From NCBI GenBank assembly GCA_015179125.1, contig WHVA01000203.1:119073-183072 (forward strand): DNA of 64,000 nt. Direction: 5' to 3'. Of this stretch, positions 45,312 through 56,076 are shown in pieces. The notes under the pieces were generated by a model. That model did not search any database, had not been told where the DNA came from, and was given only the letters and a program-made list of their open reading frames with translations. Source of the DNA: Gautieria morchelliformis. Lineage: Eukaryota > Basidiomycota > Agaricomycetes > Gomphales > Gomphaceae. How positions within the stretch are numbered: position 1 is the stretch's first letter; each line of letters opens with the position of its first letter. Made by a program: the position numbers and the translations under genes.

Positions 45312-46040
45312 TTACAAAAACGTACCAGAAAGGGGATAATACCCAGGTAGGGTATGCAGTAGTGACTGGACAAATGCACTTGAAAAGTGCCTACAAAATG
45401 CCAACCAAGCAAAGTTATAACAAATAAGAACACAATAAGCATCAAGAAAAGGCAGGTACAATAGCATAACACTCACCAGAAACACCCAGGTAGCAAGTGC
45501 AGCAGTGACAGGAAGAATGTCACTTGAAAAGTGCCTAAAAAATGCCAAAAAAGCGAAATTATAGCAAATAAGAAGATAATAAGCATCAAGAAAAGGCAGA
45601 TACAATAGCATAACACTCACCAGAAACACCCAGGTACTCAGTGCAGCAGTGACAGGAAGAATGTCACTTGAAAAGTGCCTAAAAAAGGCCAAAAAAGCGA
45701 AATTATAGCAAATAGGAACACAATAAGCATCAAGAAAGGGCAGATACAACAGCATGACACTCACCAGAAACACCCAGGTACTCAGTGCAGCAGTGACAGG
45801 ACAAATGTCACTTGAAAAGTGCCTAAAAAAGGCCAAAAAAGCGAAATTATAGCAAATAAGAACACAATAAGCATCAGGAAAAGGCAGATACAACAGCATA
45901 ACACTCACCAGAAACACCCAGGTACTCAGTGCACCAGTGACAGGACAAATATCACTTGAAAAGTGCCTAAAAAAGGCCAAAAAAGCGAAATTATAAATAA
46001 CCAACATAAAAAGGCAGTTTCAGTAGCATCAAACCCACCA
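45312..46040 (-). repeat. 144-bp tandem modules upstream of the Helitron genes, each with a candidate intron
   Basis: About five copies with a strict 144-bp period (for example actcaccaga starts at 45471, 45615, 45759 and 45903). On the minus strand each unit has a splice donor GTGAGTGT, a pyrimidine-rich stretch with a TATAATTT and an acceptor TTTTTTAG, giving an 86-nt intron and a 58-nt exon. The last unit leads through GTACGT...TTTGCAG and GTAAGT...TTTCTCAG toward the proline-rich ORF. As 144 is divisible by three, the unspliced array is also open for 231 residues (45312-46007), hydrophobic and Phe-rich. I regard the spliced-leader reading as likelier than a membrane protein. Confidence 0.75.
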
Positions 46041-46072
46041 GAAAGAACCTAGATAGGATGTTAATGGAAGGG

Positions 46073-46110
46073 ATGCAGGTGGTGGGAGGGATGGGATGGG
46101 ATGGGATGGT
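46073..46110. repeat. GGGAT microsatellite
   Basis: Run of gggatgggatgggatgg units near the Helitron 5' end. Simple-sequence repeat; G-rich and able to form unusual structures, but no role is implied. Confidence 0.6.
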
Positions 46111-47104
46111 GGTAGAAGGAGGGCAGAGGGGACCGGCTGCGCAGTGTCTGCCAGGTCACCCAGCGGTGTACCGGCAAGCCCCAGAGACCGGTCGGTCTGG
46201 GCTGGGCCTGGGCCTAGGGCTCGCGGCTGCGCCGCTCGCTCCGCTGACCTAATTTTTACGTAACATTATTTGTAAGCGGTGCCCACAACCACCCACCCCC
46301 CGCGTTTCACTCTTAGATGTAATGTACAAGAGCTTAGTAAGCAGGTAGAACCTTCTATCTATTAATGGAATGGGGGAAGAAGTTTGTGGAAGATGGAAGA
46401 AAGGGTTGGAAGAAACTGGCTGTTTCCAGGGGACTCTACCATGCTTCCTACCAATCAGAGCTTGATTTGTCAGGAATGACTCACTGAAAGGGGTCATGTG
46501 CCATAGCACAGCTTGGCTGAGTCATGTACTCCTGACTCACCAAGGTGTGCCTGGATTGGTTGAGCCATTGAGGCTGTATCTCCAGATAACCATGTATTTG
46601 GCACTCAGAAGCTGAGTAAGCAGTTCTGAGCCAATTAGGGCTCTGTAGCCATAATTACTAAGAGCACTGCTTAGCACAGCTGAGCATAGCCTTTTACAGC
46701 CTAGTTGTCATGACTGACCATGATCCCCATTGTTTGGTGAAGCCAAACAGGCTGCACAGTTGCTATGGCTGCATATAGCAACTGTTTGGGACTCAGCTGG
46801 AAATACTGAGAGAGCCATCCTGCCGGACTTATGGGTGCTTGGGTGACCATAAGTCCGAAAATGCGGCCACCGCCGAGGTGCCCTGCGGAGTTTGAAATAG
46901 AGCGCCCGGAACAGAGTTGTGGGTGCTAGAGGATCCACAACTCTGTAATGACAGAAAAATGGTAGTTTGAGCCATGGAGACTTTGGAAAAATAAGGAAAA
47001 ATATAAGATAACTAGAGGAATGTTTGAAAAGCCTTTCCCCAGTTATATTAACAGCATACAGATACTGTTAATTCTTCAAATGTGTTTTTACATGTTGTCA
47101 AGAC

Positions 47105-48262
47105 AAAAAGAAAAGACTAGGGCTGGTTGAGCAGCCTTCCTTGGCTGGTTGAACAGCCGTTCCCCTACAGGCTTGCAGCAGTGTTCTTTTTCTGAGGGGC
47201 CGTGGCAGGCGGCCTGTTACGGCGAACGGAGGGTCCCTGAGGGGCATGAGCTTCCCTTCCCCTGGGAGAGGGTTGGGAACTGTCATCGCTGGTGGGGGAA
47301 ATGACACCGATGGTGTGAGCCGAAGGACTGCTCATCTCGCCCTCTCCTGCTCGGCCACAAGGTACTTATTCTGAGCCATGGCCAGTGCCAGCCCCAGTGC
47401 CGGGTCGTCCGCAGTGCAACTCGGCGACTGTGCCAGGTACTCATCGGTGATGCGCTTGCGCAGATCACCAATGGGGTCGTAGGTTACAAGCTGGTCGTAA
47501 CCCTGGGCACGTCTCTTTTTCGAGACGTGCTGTGGACGGTCCAGATCGTAGTGTTCGAGATCTGGGTTGTCTGAGTAGAAGCCATAGGGGATGTCGACTG
47601 TTGATGCCGGTGGCTCGCTGGGGCCTGTGAAGGATGGGCTGGGTGAGCTGGCGATCCGCACCATGAGACCTGGTGTGGATTGGCCCAGGTTGGAGTTAGG
47701 GGCGGCGATTCAATCCGCTCGCCCCGTTTTGGCGTGGGACGATGGGCCCACCACAGGTCGTGGGGTGGGCTCTGCTCGCTTCATGGTCGCGAGCTTGTGT
47801 TGTAGGGTCTGGACCAACTTCCCCAGTTCCCGTGTTCTGCTGCGCTCGGCCTCAAGCGTGCTGTCGAGGGCCCTGATATCTTCTTTCAGGGCCATTACAT
47901 CCTGTTTGAAGTCGCACGTAGTTAGCTGTGCGTTCCTCACTGCGTGGCGTTCAACCTTGTCGAGCCATGTTGGCCACGCCATGTGCCAACATCTTTCTCC
48001 ACCAATTGGACGTGGTTGGCATCGGTGGCGGTTTTCAGGTGCACAGCAAATTCTGAGCAGCTGTCGCACCCGTCAGGATGGACAATGGCTAGGCTATTTC
48101 TCCATCCCATGATCTTCCAGTGCTCCTCAGTTGCCGTAGGAGCCCCTTGCTTGGGGGCCGCTGGCGGCATTGCGGACGTCGAGTGATCGATGTACATGCG
48201 GTCTTTGGCTGGCATCATCTTCGAGAGAAGGTGATGGGGTGATGGTGGTTGCTTCTCAAGAA
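47105..48262 (-). pseudogene. Third ORF of Gypsy-3, N-terminal part
   Basis: Minus-strand coding region that starts about 90 bp after the pol end of Gypsy-3. It contains a coiled-coil segment (LKEDIRALDSTLEAERSRTR), the phrases VDIPYGFYSDNPDLEHYDL and YDPIGDLRKRITDEYLAQSP, and a CDSC pair near its start. No known enzyme motif. Broken. The insertion of X plus Helitron separates it from the C-terminal part at 37304-38236. Confidence 0.6.
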
Positions 48263-48826
48263 GCGATGCGCCTTGGAAAGATCTGAGGTGAAAGTTTAAG
48301 TGACGCTGTTGGCATGGTCCAGCGTCTCACATGATCTACACATGACCTACGCGACCTGGTGCCTTCTAGGCAGGTCGCATGGCCTAGTCACACCCCGGAG
48401 CTCTAGGTAGTGGTCTAGAGCTTCTAGGTCTTTACACGCTGGCATGGGCTCCCATGTCACGTCCACTGGACCTGAAATTCCAGGTCCTTGGAGTTTATCT
48501 ATCTATGGGATAAAATCTCATCGACGAGCCATTCCTCCTCATCGTTTGTGCCAAAGTCGTAGAACGACTTCACTTCTCGACGAGGGAATAGGTCGTCGTT
48601 GTTGGCCTCATATCATTGTATGAGGCTGGTGTGGAAAACGGGCATGACGCGCCTGTTCTTCAGCTCGTCTGGTAGCTCAAGAGTTACCGTTGAGGCCTCA
48701 TTGTGGGCCTCAAGCACGCGATATGGGCCAATGTATCGCATATTGCGGCACCAGCTTCCTGGCCCTTCCCTTGGGCAGGGTCAGGTTCTGAGTGGACAGT
48801 ATACGCGGTCGGCGACCGTGTATATG
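48263..48826 (-). pseudogene. Gypsy-3 pol, 3' end with chromodomain
   Basis: Minus-strand coding sequence with the integrase C-terminal region (YIGPYRVLEAHNEASTVTLE, RVMPVFHTSLI) and a chromodomain (EEEWLVDEILSHR, then a WEPMPACKDLEALDHY-like end). The chromodomain would steer integration to heterochromatin. It abuts the Gypsy-1 LTR directly. Broken, few breaks in this part. The remaining 90 bp lead into the third ORF. Confidence 0.75.
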
Positions 48827-49858
48827 TGTCACGACCGGTTTATTTCTCCTACCGCGCTACCTCTATGTTCCCCCTCGTCACTCCCTAGCATCTTCGCCAG
48901 AGTTCGCCGCACCTCCCAATCACTTCCCCTCTACGTCCACTCTACCCGCTGTTCGCCCCATTCTCCGAAACCACTATTCGCTGCTCGCGCATTTCGTCAG
49001 CAGGCACGCCATCGAATATGATCGATACCATTCAACCGGCATGATGGTTCATCATTAACCCCATCATCTTCTTAATCCAACCCCATTGGGTGTTCGTATG
49101 GCCAAGGTGTGATCGCAGGGCGTCTCTTCCATAGGCCGTGCGGGATCAACCCAGTAAACGAAGAGCCCGTGCAGGGTAGCGTGTATGCAGGTCCCAAGAC
49201 ATGGTTTTGTCCATAAGTACCTTCGCTCCCTTTATTCCCCGTTGTTCCATGTTCGCATTCCCCCCTCACTCTATTGTATGTTTATTCCATCTACCTAGTA
49301 TCATGACCACGCACCCCTATCCAACCCTGACTCACAACGGCCTCTTTCCTATTCGCTGATACCTTACGAGCATTCGATATAAGTAGTTTACATTCGCATG
49401 CATATTCCCCAGTTCAATTATCATACGTCATTTATCTTGTGCAGCTTTGACCTCGCTGTGGTCATCATCTTAAGCCTTCTCTTGGAGATTCCCATCTTCG
49501 ACCAGCAGAGGACTTAGGCATCACTGGTGAGTTCTCATACTTCATCTTTGTTACCTTAGCCTTCGAACCATTTTCTGTGCTGTTGGCGAAGGGCTCTGAA
49601 GGAGCACCTTTGCCAGTGAAGGGATTGTCGAGACCTAGACAGCCCTTCCGTGAGACCTTGCACGTTACATTGTCAAGAGTCACGGGCTATTTTGCTACGA
49701 CTGTAGATAGGGCGAGCCCCGTTCGGGCAACCCTTTTACCTAGTGAACATTTATTGGTTCATCTATTCGCTGAACAGCATACCCCTTCGCACAAGTTATT
49801 CGGGCATTCGCTGTGTTCACTAATACACGATATTAACGCCTAAAACCCAATCTTGACA
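48827..49858 (+). repeat. 5' LTR of Gypsy-1
   Basis: 1032 bp, starting TGTCACGACC and ending AATCTTGACA. Same family as the 1152-bp solo LTR at 30828-31979, with which it shares both ends and most internal sequence. It interrupts Gypsy-3 pol. Contains the promoter for Gypsy-1; no TATA was assigned. Confidence 0.85.
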
Positions 49859-52800
49859 GTATAATTGAACTAACAGCTACAGTCAAAGCATTCATTCTAT
49901 CCATTCACCACCTTTTTTATGCCACATCTATTCGCGGGACAGCCTCACCATTTCAAAGGTCGCCTCCCCCCACACCGAACGTTTCCTAGACTCCTTCCCC
50001 ACTTGGCAGGCCTTCCTTATTTCCCTTCGTGGGGCAATCTCTCTTCCAACACTCCTCTCTACAGATTCTTGCCTCGCCTGGTGGGCCTGAGCCTCGTTTA
50101 TTCACAGGATAGCCTTACCCCTTCATGGGTCGCCCTTCCCCATACCAATCCTTCGCACAGCTTTCTGCCCTACTTGGCGGACCTGGACCATCTCTCCTAC
50201 TAGACTCATTCTCCTCAACTCTTGCCGATAAACATCCTATGCCTCCGAATGCCAGCCCTATTGACTCTTTACCACCAGCGTGTTTATTCGCCTCTATTAG
50301 CTCCCATTCCGATTCATCCTTCATCATCCATGTACACCTCCCCAGTCTCTCTAACTCGATCCCTACTCTCATCGACTCTGGCGCCACTTCCAATTTCATT
50401 GATAGCTCCTTCTCCTCTCGTCCTGGTTTTGTATGTACATCACTCCGTTCGCCGATCGCTCTCTCCCTTTTCGACGGGAAGCCAGCCACTGCTGGTTTCA
50501 TTCACGAATACCTAGATACTAGTCTCACTTTCAGCGACTCCTCTTCGCAGGACGTTTCGCTACTTGTCACAAAGTTACACCCTTCAGCCGCAATCGTTCT
50601 TGGGCTTCCGTGGCTTCGCTCTACGAAACCCACGATCGATTGGGGCTCCCTCTCAATTACCTTTCCTTCCGGCACCGGCTTCATGCTCCCACATATGACG
50701 GTCGCTATGGCCTGTACGATGATTTCCCCGCCGACTATCTTCGACAGTATCCCCGAACTCCACACTGCGTCGATGACATCGCCACCGCTGGTTCCTGGTT
50801 CGCATCCGTCCCTGCCATCCTTGGGTTATATCCCAAACACGGCGATTGGACCACTCTCCTATGTCCCGGTCCTTCCACCGGACGTCGCTTCTTCGCCCGC
50901 TCCTATTCCGAATCTTTCTGGTTACAAACAGACATTCGACGTGGATGGCGAACCCTTACTTCTTTCAACCAAGCCGATCGAGAATCACTCCTCTGAGTCC
51001 TCTATATCACTTCCTAACAATCTCATTCGTCCATTTTCAGCCACGAAAGAACCCATAATAGAGACCGAACCTATTCGACCAAAAACAGAGCCTACTCCGA
51101 GTCATTTTCGTTCCTGTACATCATGTACAGAATTACTGATCGATGACCACCTCCCATTCCATTCTTCACCTCCTGATCCACCTCCGACGAGGAGGGTAAC
51201 GCCGCATATAACCCTAATCAGCGCAGCCGCCTTCGAGCTAATCATGAAACTTGGCGAAGAAGAAACCTTCATGTTAAACATGCACCCTTCCATCCCTGAG
51301 CCCAGTTCGCTTCGCGCTGTCGGCAACGCACCAGCTCCGACCACACTCCTCCACAAAAACCCTCTACCGAAGGATGAGTTAGAAATGTTCAGGGCTGTGG
51401 TACCAGAGGAGTACCATGACTTCTTCGATATCTTCTCGTGTGCTAAAGCCAAAGACCTGCCCCCACATCAACCTTATGACCACACCATCGAAATCGAGAA
51501 CGATGGTACACCACCTCACAGCCCCATATACCCACTCTCGAACAGCGAATTAGAGGCTCTCCACGAATATCTCGAAGACATGCTCGGCAAGGGATTTATC
51601 CGCTCCTCCCAATAACCCGGTGGCGCCCCCATTGTCTTCACGAAAAAGAAGGATGGCACACTGCGAATGTGTGTGGACTATCGAGGGCTGAATCGTATCA
51701 CGTGAAAGAACAAGTACCCTATCCCACTGATTCTGAGTCTTATTGACCAACTCAAAAGTGCGAACGTCTATACCAAATTCGACCTTCGCGCCGGGTTCAA
51801 TAATGTTCGGATCGCCTCTGGCCAAGAATGGAAGACAGCCTTCCGAACACGATATGGGTCCTTTGAATATCTCGTCATGCCGTTCGGATTAACGAATGCT
51901 CCGGCGACGTTCCAACACTTCATGAATGACATCTTCCAAGACATGGCTGACATCTTCGTTGTAGTCTACCTCGATGACATCCTTATCTTCTCGAAGAACA
52001 GGGAAGACCACTTAGAGCATGTCCGAATGGTCCTCGCCCATCTTCGGAAACACAACCTCTTCATAAAGCCCGAGAAGTGCCTCTTCCATTCGAACTGGGT
52101 TGAGTTTCTCAGATTCATCATCTCTCCTGCTGGGGTCTCTATGGACATCGAAAAGACAGCTGCAATCACAAAGTGGCCTGCACCGACAAACGTTCGCGAA
52201 GTCCAATCATTCCTAGGCTTTGCAAACTTCTACAGAAGATTCATCATTTCGTTCTCCGACATCGTCCTGCCACTCACTCGCCTGACCAGGAAGGATACTC
52301 CATTCGCCTGGGACGCGAAGCAACAGGAGGCTTTCGAAGCACTCAAGGCCACGTTCTCACAGGCCCCAGTCCTCATCCACTTCAACCCAAATAACCCGAT
52401 CGTCATTGAGACGGATGCCTCCGACTACGCCATCGCCGCCATCATCTCCCAGATCACCCCCTCCGATGGTGATATCCACCTGATCACCTTTTATTCGCGA
52501 GGAATGGCACCTGCCGAAATGAACTACGAGATCTATGACAAGGAGCTGCTCGCCATCTTTTGTGCCTTCAAGCAATGGCGAAACTACCTCGAAGGGGCAT
52601 CCCACGTCATCCTCGTCCTCTCCGACCACAAGAACCTTGAGTACTTCTCAACTACGAAACAGCTGACCCGAAGACAGGTCCGTTGGTCCGAACACCTGTC
52701 AGGGTTCAACTATATCATTCGCTACCGAGCTGGGCGACTTGGCACAAAACCGGATGCATTGACCTGTCGGGGCGACGTGTACCCAAAAGGGGGGGATGGT

Positions 52801-55028
52801 GCTTACGCATTGGCGAATCCCCGCAACTTCCAGTCGATGTTTAAGACCGGGCAACTCATTCGTGCCATCATCCTTGACTCTGCATCACTGTTGACATCCA
52901 TCCAACAGGGCCAGTTGACCGATCCCTTATCCTCAGCCCACATCACTCGTCTTCAGTCTCAGTCATTGGCAATCACCCCTTCGAATGCGAAGCCAGACCC
53001 CTGGTCACTTGGAGAGGATGGAAAAACGCTGTTATACAAACAGCGAACGTATGTCCCCGATCATAATGATATTCGCTTGGACATCCTTCGCTTGCTGCAT
53101 GATCATCAGTTAGCATGGCACCCAGGGATCAGCAAAACGATGAAAAACATTCGGAGACAGTATCATTGGCCAAACATGTCCACCTTTGTCACCAACTATA
53201 TCGGCTCCTGTTCCAAGTGTCGCCACGCTAAGTCCACTCATTACAAACCTTTCGGTCCACTTCGCTTTCTACCCATCAGCAACGACCTTAGGATTCGATC
53301 TCCATGGACTTCATCGAAGGGCTCCCACCGTCGGATGGGCACGATATGATCCTTGTCATTGTCGACAGGCTAACGAAGATGGCCCTGTTCATTCTGACAT
53401 TCTCAGACATCGATTCAGGAGACGTCGCCATGCTCTTCCTTCGACACGTATTCGCTAAACACAGTAGCCCCAGCGACATCATCTCTGATCGAGGGAAGCA
53501 TTTCACATCCCGATTCTGGACCTCTCTCTGTGAAATCCTCGGAATCAAAGGCAACCTTTCTACAGCCTACCACCCCCAAACCGATGGACAGACCGAACGA
53601 GTAAACCAAATCCTCGAGCAGTATCTCCGAGTCTATATCAACTACCAGCAGGAGGATTGGGTCGACCTCTTGCCTCTTGCCGAATTCGCTTACAACAACA
53701 CAGCCCATTCGGCGACTCAGGTCACACCCTTCTTCGCCAACAAAGGTTTCCATCCCAAGCTCGAAGTATCGCTCACTTCAGTCGCTTCCGAGGACGCTTC
53801 CGAGGACGCTTATCGCCAGTCGGCAGACCTCAAGGACCTTCACCAATACCTTCGAGATCAAATCAAGAAATCAATTATCCAGTACACTTCGGCCACAACC
53901 ACTCGCCGCATTCCGATCCCTGAGTTTCAGGTCGGCGACAGAGTATGGCTCGACTCGCGAAATATTCGCACAAAACGACCTTCGAAGAAACTCGACCACC
54001 GAAGACTTGGCCCATATCCTATCACGGCGAAAATATCTTCTCATGCGTTTTGCTTAGGCTTACCACTGGACCTTCGCCAGATCCACCCTGTGTTTCATGT
54101 ATCCCTCCTCGAACCCGCCACGACATCTACCATCCCAGGTCGATACACAGACCCACCACCACCTATCGAAATTGACTCCACGGACGAGTACGAGATCACG
54201 AAGATCCTCGATAGTCGCATTCGTCGAAAGTGATTGGAATACCTAGTGGAGTGGAAGGGATACGAACACACTCCCGATGCTACGTCTTGGGAACCCTCTT
54301 CGAATGTTACTAATTCTGCTCGCAGACTCGCCGAATTCCATGCGAAGTACCCCCAGAAACCCAAGGCCTAGACGTTTACCGAACCCCAAGAAAACGATAC
54401 TCTGTTCACATTCTACCTATAGATTCAACTCCCTTAATTAATCTCCCCTCAATCCTCATCCAACTCCTTTCGACTCATTCTACACCTGCACCCGACACCT
54501 CTTCGGACGCTCCGAGCTCCCCATCAACCTCTTCGCTCCCCCCTCGATGGCTCGTAAGGGTACTCGCGGGTTGCGCATCATACTTGGCCATCGTCCTGAC
54601 CATACCCCTGGCTATCCTTGCCCTCCTACCTTCGCTATCAGGGGCGAAGCAGATGTGCAGTCGCCTCACCCTGACAGGTTCTGCAGCTTTCGCCAACCCA
54701 GGCATACCCCCGGCCAACTGTGAACCAGAGCAGGGAACTTTGCCGAGTACATCACCAAGTTAGCATGGACGTTACAACAATACAGGAGAAAACCGTACCT
54801 TCTGGGTCCTCTCTAGTCACCTCTCTTTCTTCGCACCCCTTCGACGTCAGCGTAAAAGTCGGAGCCGGAGTCGAATCAATATCCGCTTCTACGGGTACGG
54901 ATTCCAATGTCGATACCGAGCCCTCCAACCACACCCTCGTTTTCTGAATCTCCACCGCCAGCTCGTCTACTTCGGATGGTCTCTCAAAGGTGTGGCCAAT
55001 CACCTATCGGGTGGGAATCAGATAATAC
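48827..55028 (+). mobile_element. Gypsy-1: chromodomain Gypsy element lacking its 3' LTR in this window
   Basis: 5' LTR 48827-49858, then a protease region (LIDSGATSNFID near 50365; LGLPWLRSTKPTIDWG near 50600), reverse transcriptase (about 51620-52220; FGLTNAPATFQHFMNDIF, YLDDILIF), RNase H (52390-52780), H2C2 finger and integrase (53090-53760; TDGQTERVNQILEQYLRVY) and chromodomain (54170-54370). No long gag with a zinc knuckle is evident. The end at 55028 is where the Gypsy-2 LTR begins; a purine-rich stretch (ggtgggaatcagataata) just before it may be the polypurine tract, so the missing 3' LTR is expected beyond Gypsy-2, outside the window. Broken, about three to five breaks, moderately young. 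Confidence 0.85.
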
Positions 55029-55557
55029 TGTTACGTATCGAGATTTCTGCTAAGTCGGAACTGGAAAGGACAGCGGCTTCAACTTGTAGGTTGCGCCCCC
55101 AATGAACTATCGTCCTAGGTATTTCGGAAATGGGTCGGAAGTCGGAATGCACTGAACTGAAGGTTGGTTGGAACCTGGGTCGGAACTGAGGTGGAAGGCG
55201 GAAGACGGAAAGGCGGAGGGACTGAGGACTTGCTAGACTCGCTGTGCTAAGAACAGGAGATGGAGCGAAGGAAATCAAGTATTGAAGGTGATTATCTGAT
55301 TGCAGAATAACAGAAATACATGAGGGGGTTTTTATACAAAGTGCAGAAACAACAAGTAATGGTATGATACTAAGCAAGTTCCGGAGAGTGCGGGAATCGG
55401 ATAGACATATGGGGTAAGTAACTAATACGGAACAATGGTTGACAAGGGGGGTGCAGGGTAGGGTAAGTACAATGGCAAAGAACAAGGGCGGGTAAGTACA
55501 ATAGGCATTGGAAGAAACAGAATTAGGAAATGGTATCTTGCTGTGCTCAGGGTCGAG

Positions 55558-56063
55558 TGTAGAGGACAGGAATTATAGGCAGTAGGTATGGACTTGTTAT
55601 TCAAAAGAATAGACTAGAAATCTAGAAATCAATTCACTCTCTCAGTGAATTTAGTGGTCACTATAAATATATTATACACTACCTAGAAATCAATTCACTA
55701 CAGAGGATTTCTAGGTCAATAAATGCAAAGACTACTAGACTAATTTACTTGCCTCTCTCAGTGAATTTAGTGGTCACTGAGAGAGGGGGAAATGTGTTCC
55801 ACTGCGCATGTACTACTACCCGGCCCTTTAGCGCCCAAGAGCTCGCGCGTCGAAGTCATTTCAGACTCCGCTGGGTGCAGCCGCTTGTGAAAGTAGGAAT
55901 AACAAGATGAAATAGAGAGATAAGGAATGAGTGGAAAATTTCGAAAATAACCAGAGAAATGGATGCATAATACAAGAACAATGTGAGAAGAAGTTGGAAG
56001 GCCACACAACAAATTGGATATATTATGCTTGATTTTGGTGCAGGAGCATAAATGCACCCAACA
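55558..56063 (-). repeat. 3' LTR of the Copia element
   Basis: 506 bp. It holds an internal repeat (ctctcagtgaatttagtggt occurs twice). Same length and, by eye, same sequence as the 5' LTR at 60327-60832. Confidence 0.92.
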
Positions 56064-56076
56064 CGCCCCCTCAAGC

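Larger units (their letters stand above)
39838..46247 (-). mobile_element. Helitron rolling-circle transposon, near-complete
   Basis: Oriented right to left. The 3' end is canonical: hairpin (39849-39865), 7 bp, then CTAG at 39838-39841 followed by T on the minus strand. The 5' end is set at 46247, where the minus strand reads TCAGCGGAGCGAGCGG; the flanking base is not the expected A, so this end is less sure. Inside, from 5' to 3': tandem modules (45312-46040), a proline-rich zinc-finger ORF (45164-43737), an N-terminal RepHel piece (43729-42947) and the main Rep-helicase ORF (43019-40002). The parts are separated by frame changes, so it is probably non-autonomous now, but decay is slight. 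It inserted into element X. Confidence 0.85.
38244..47097. mobile_element. Element X: unknown inserted sequence, itself split by a Helitron
   Basis: Sequence on both sides of the Helitron (38244-39837 and about 46248-47097) interrupts the Gypsy-3 third ORF. The direct repeat TCAAGAC stands at 38237-38243 and 47098-47104, which fits one insertion event. Without the Helitron X is about 2.4 kb. Inside the borders it starts TGTTATTGC and ends TTTTTACA, which would suit a long solo LTR, but the bases next to these ends do not match. It has no clear ORF; it includes (ACTTG)4 at about 38597-38616. Family unknown. Confidence 0.5.
37161..48826 (-). mobile_element. Gypsy-3: chromodomain Gypsy element, split by other elements
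   Basis: In minus orientation, right to left: end of pol with integrase C-terminal region and chromodomain (48826 to about 48350), an additional ORF in the same direction (about 48262 to 37304), a polypurine tract (37283-37296) and a 122-bp 3' LTR (37161-37282). The extra ORF is split by element X plus Helitron. The pol is cut at 48826 by the 5' LTR of Gypsy-1, so its 5' part is expected beyond the right edge of the window. Broken, with several breaks besides the insertions; older than Gypsy-1, Helitron and Copia. Confidence 0.72.

Noticed and set aside
45312-46007. Multi-pass membrane protein of 231 aa
   Set aside because: The hydrophobic residues come from the pyrimidine-rich introns of the 144-bp modules; every unit has full splice signals, and no start codon context or family supports a protein.
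37304-48262. Envelope gene of Gypsy-3
   Set aside because: Position fits, but no signal peptide, fusion-like segment or membrane anchor is visible; composition is that of a soluble coiled-coil protein.
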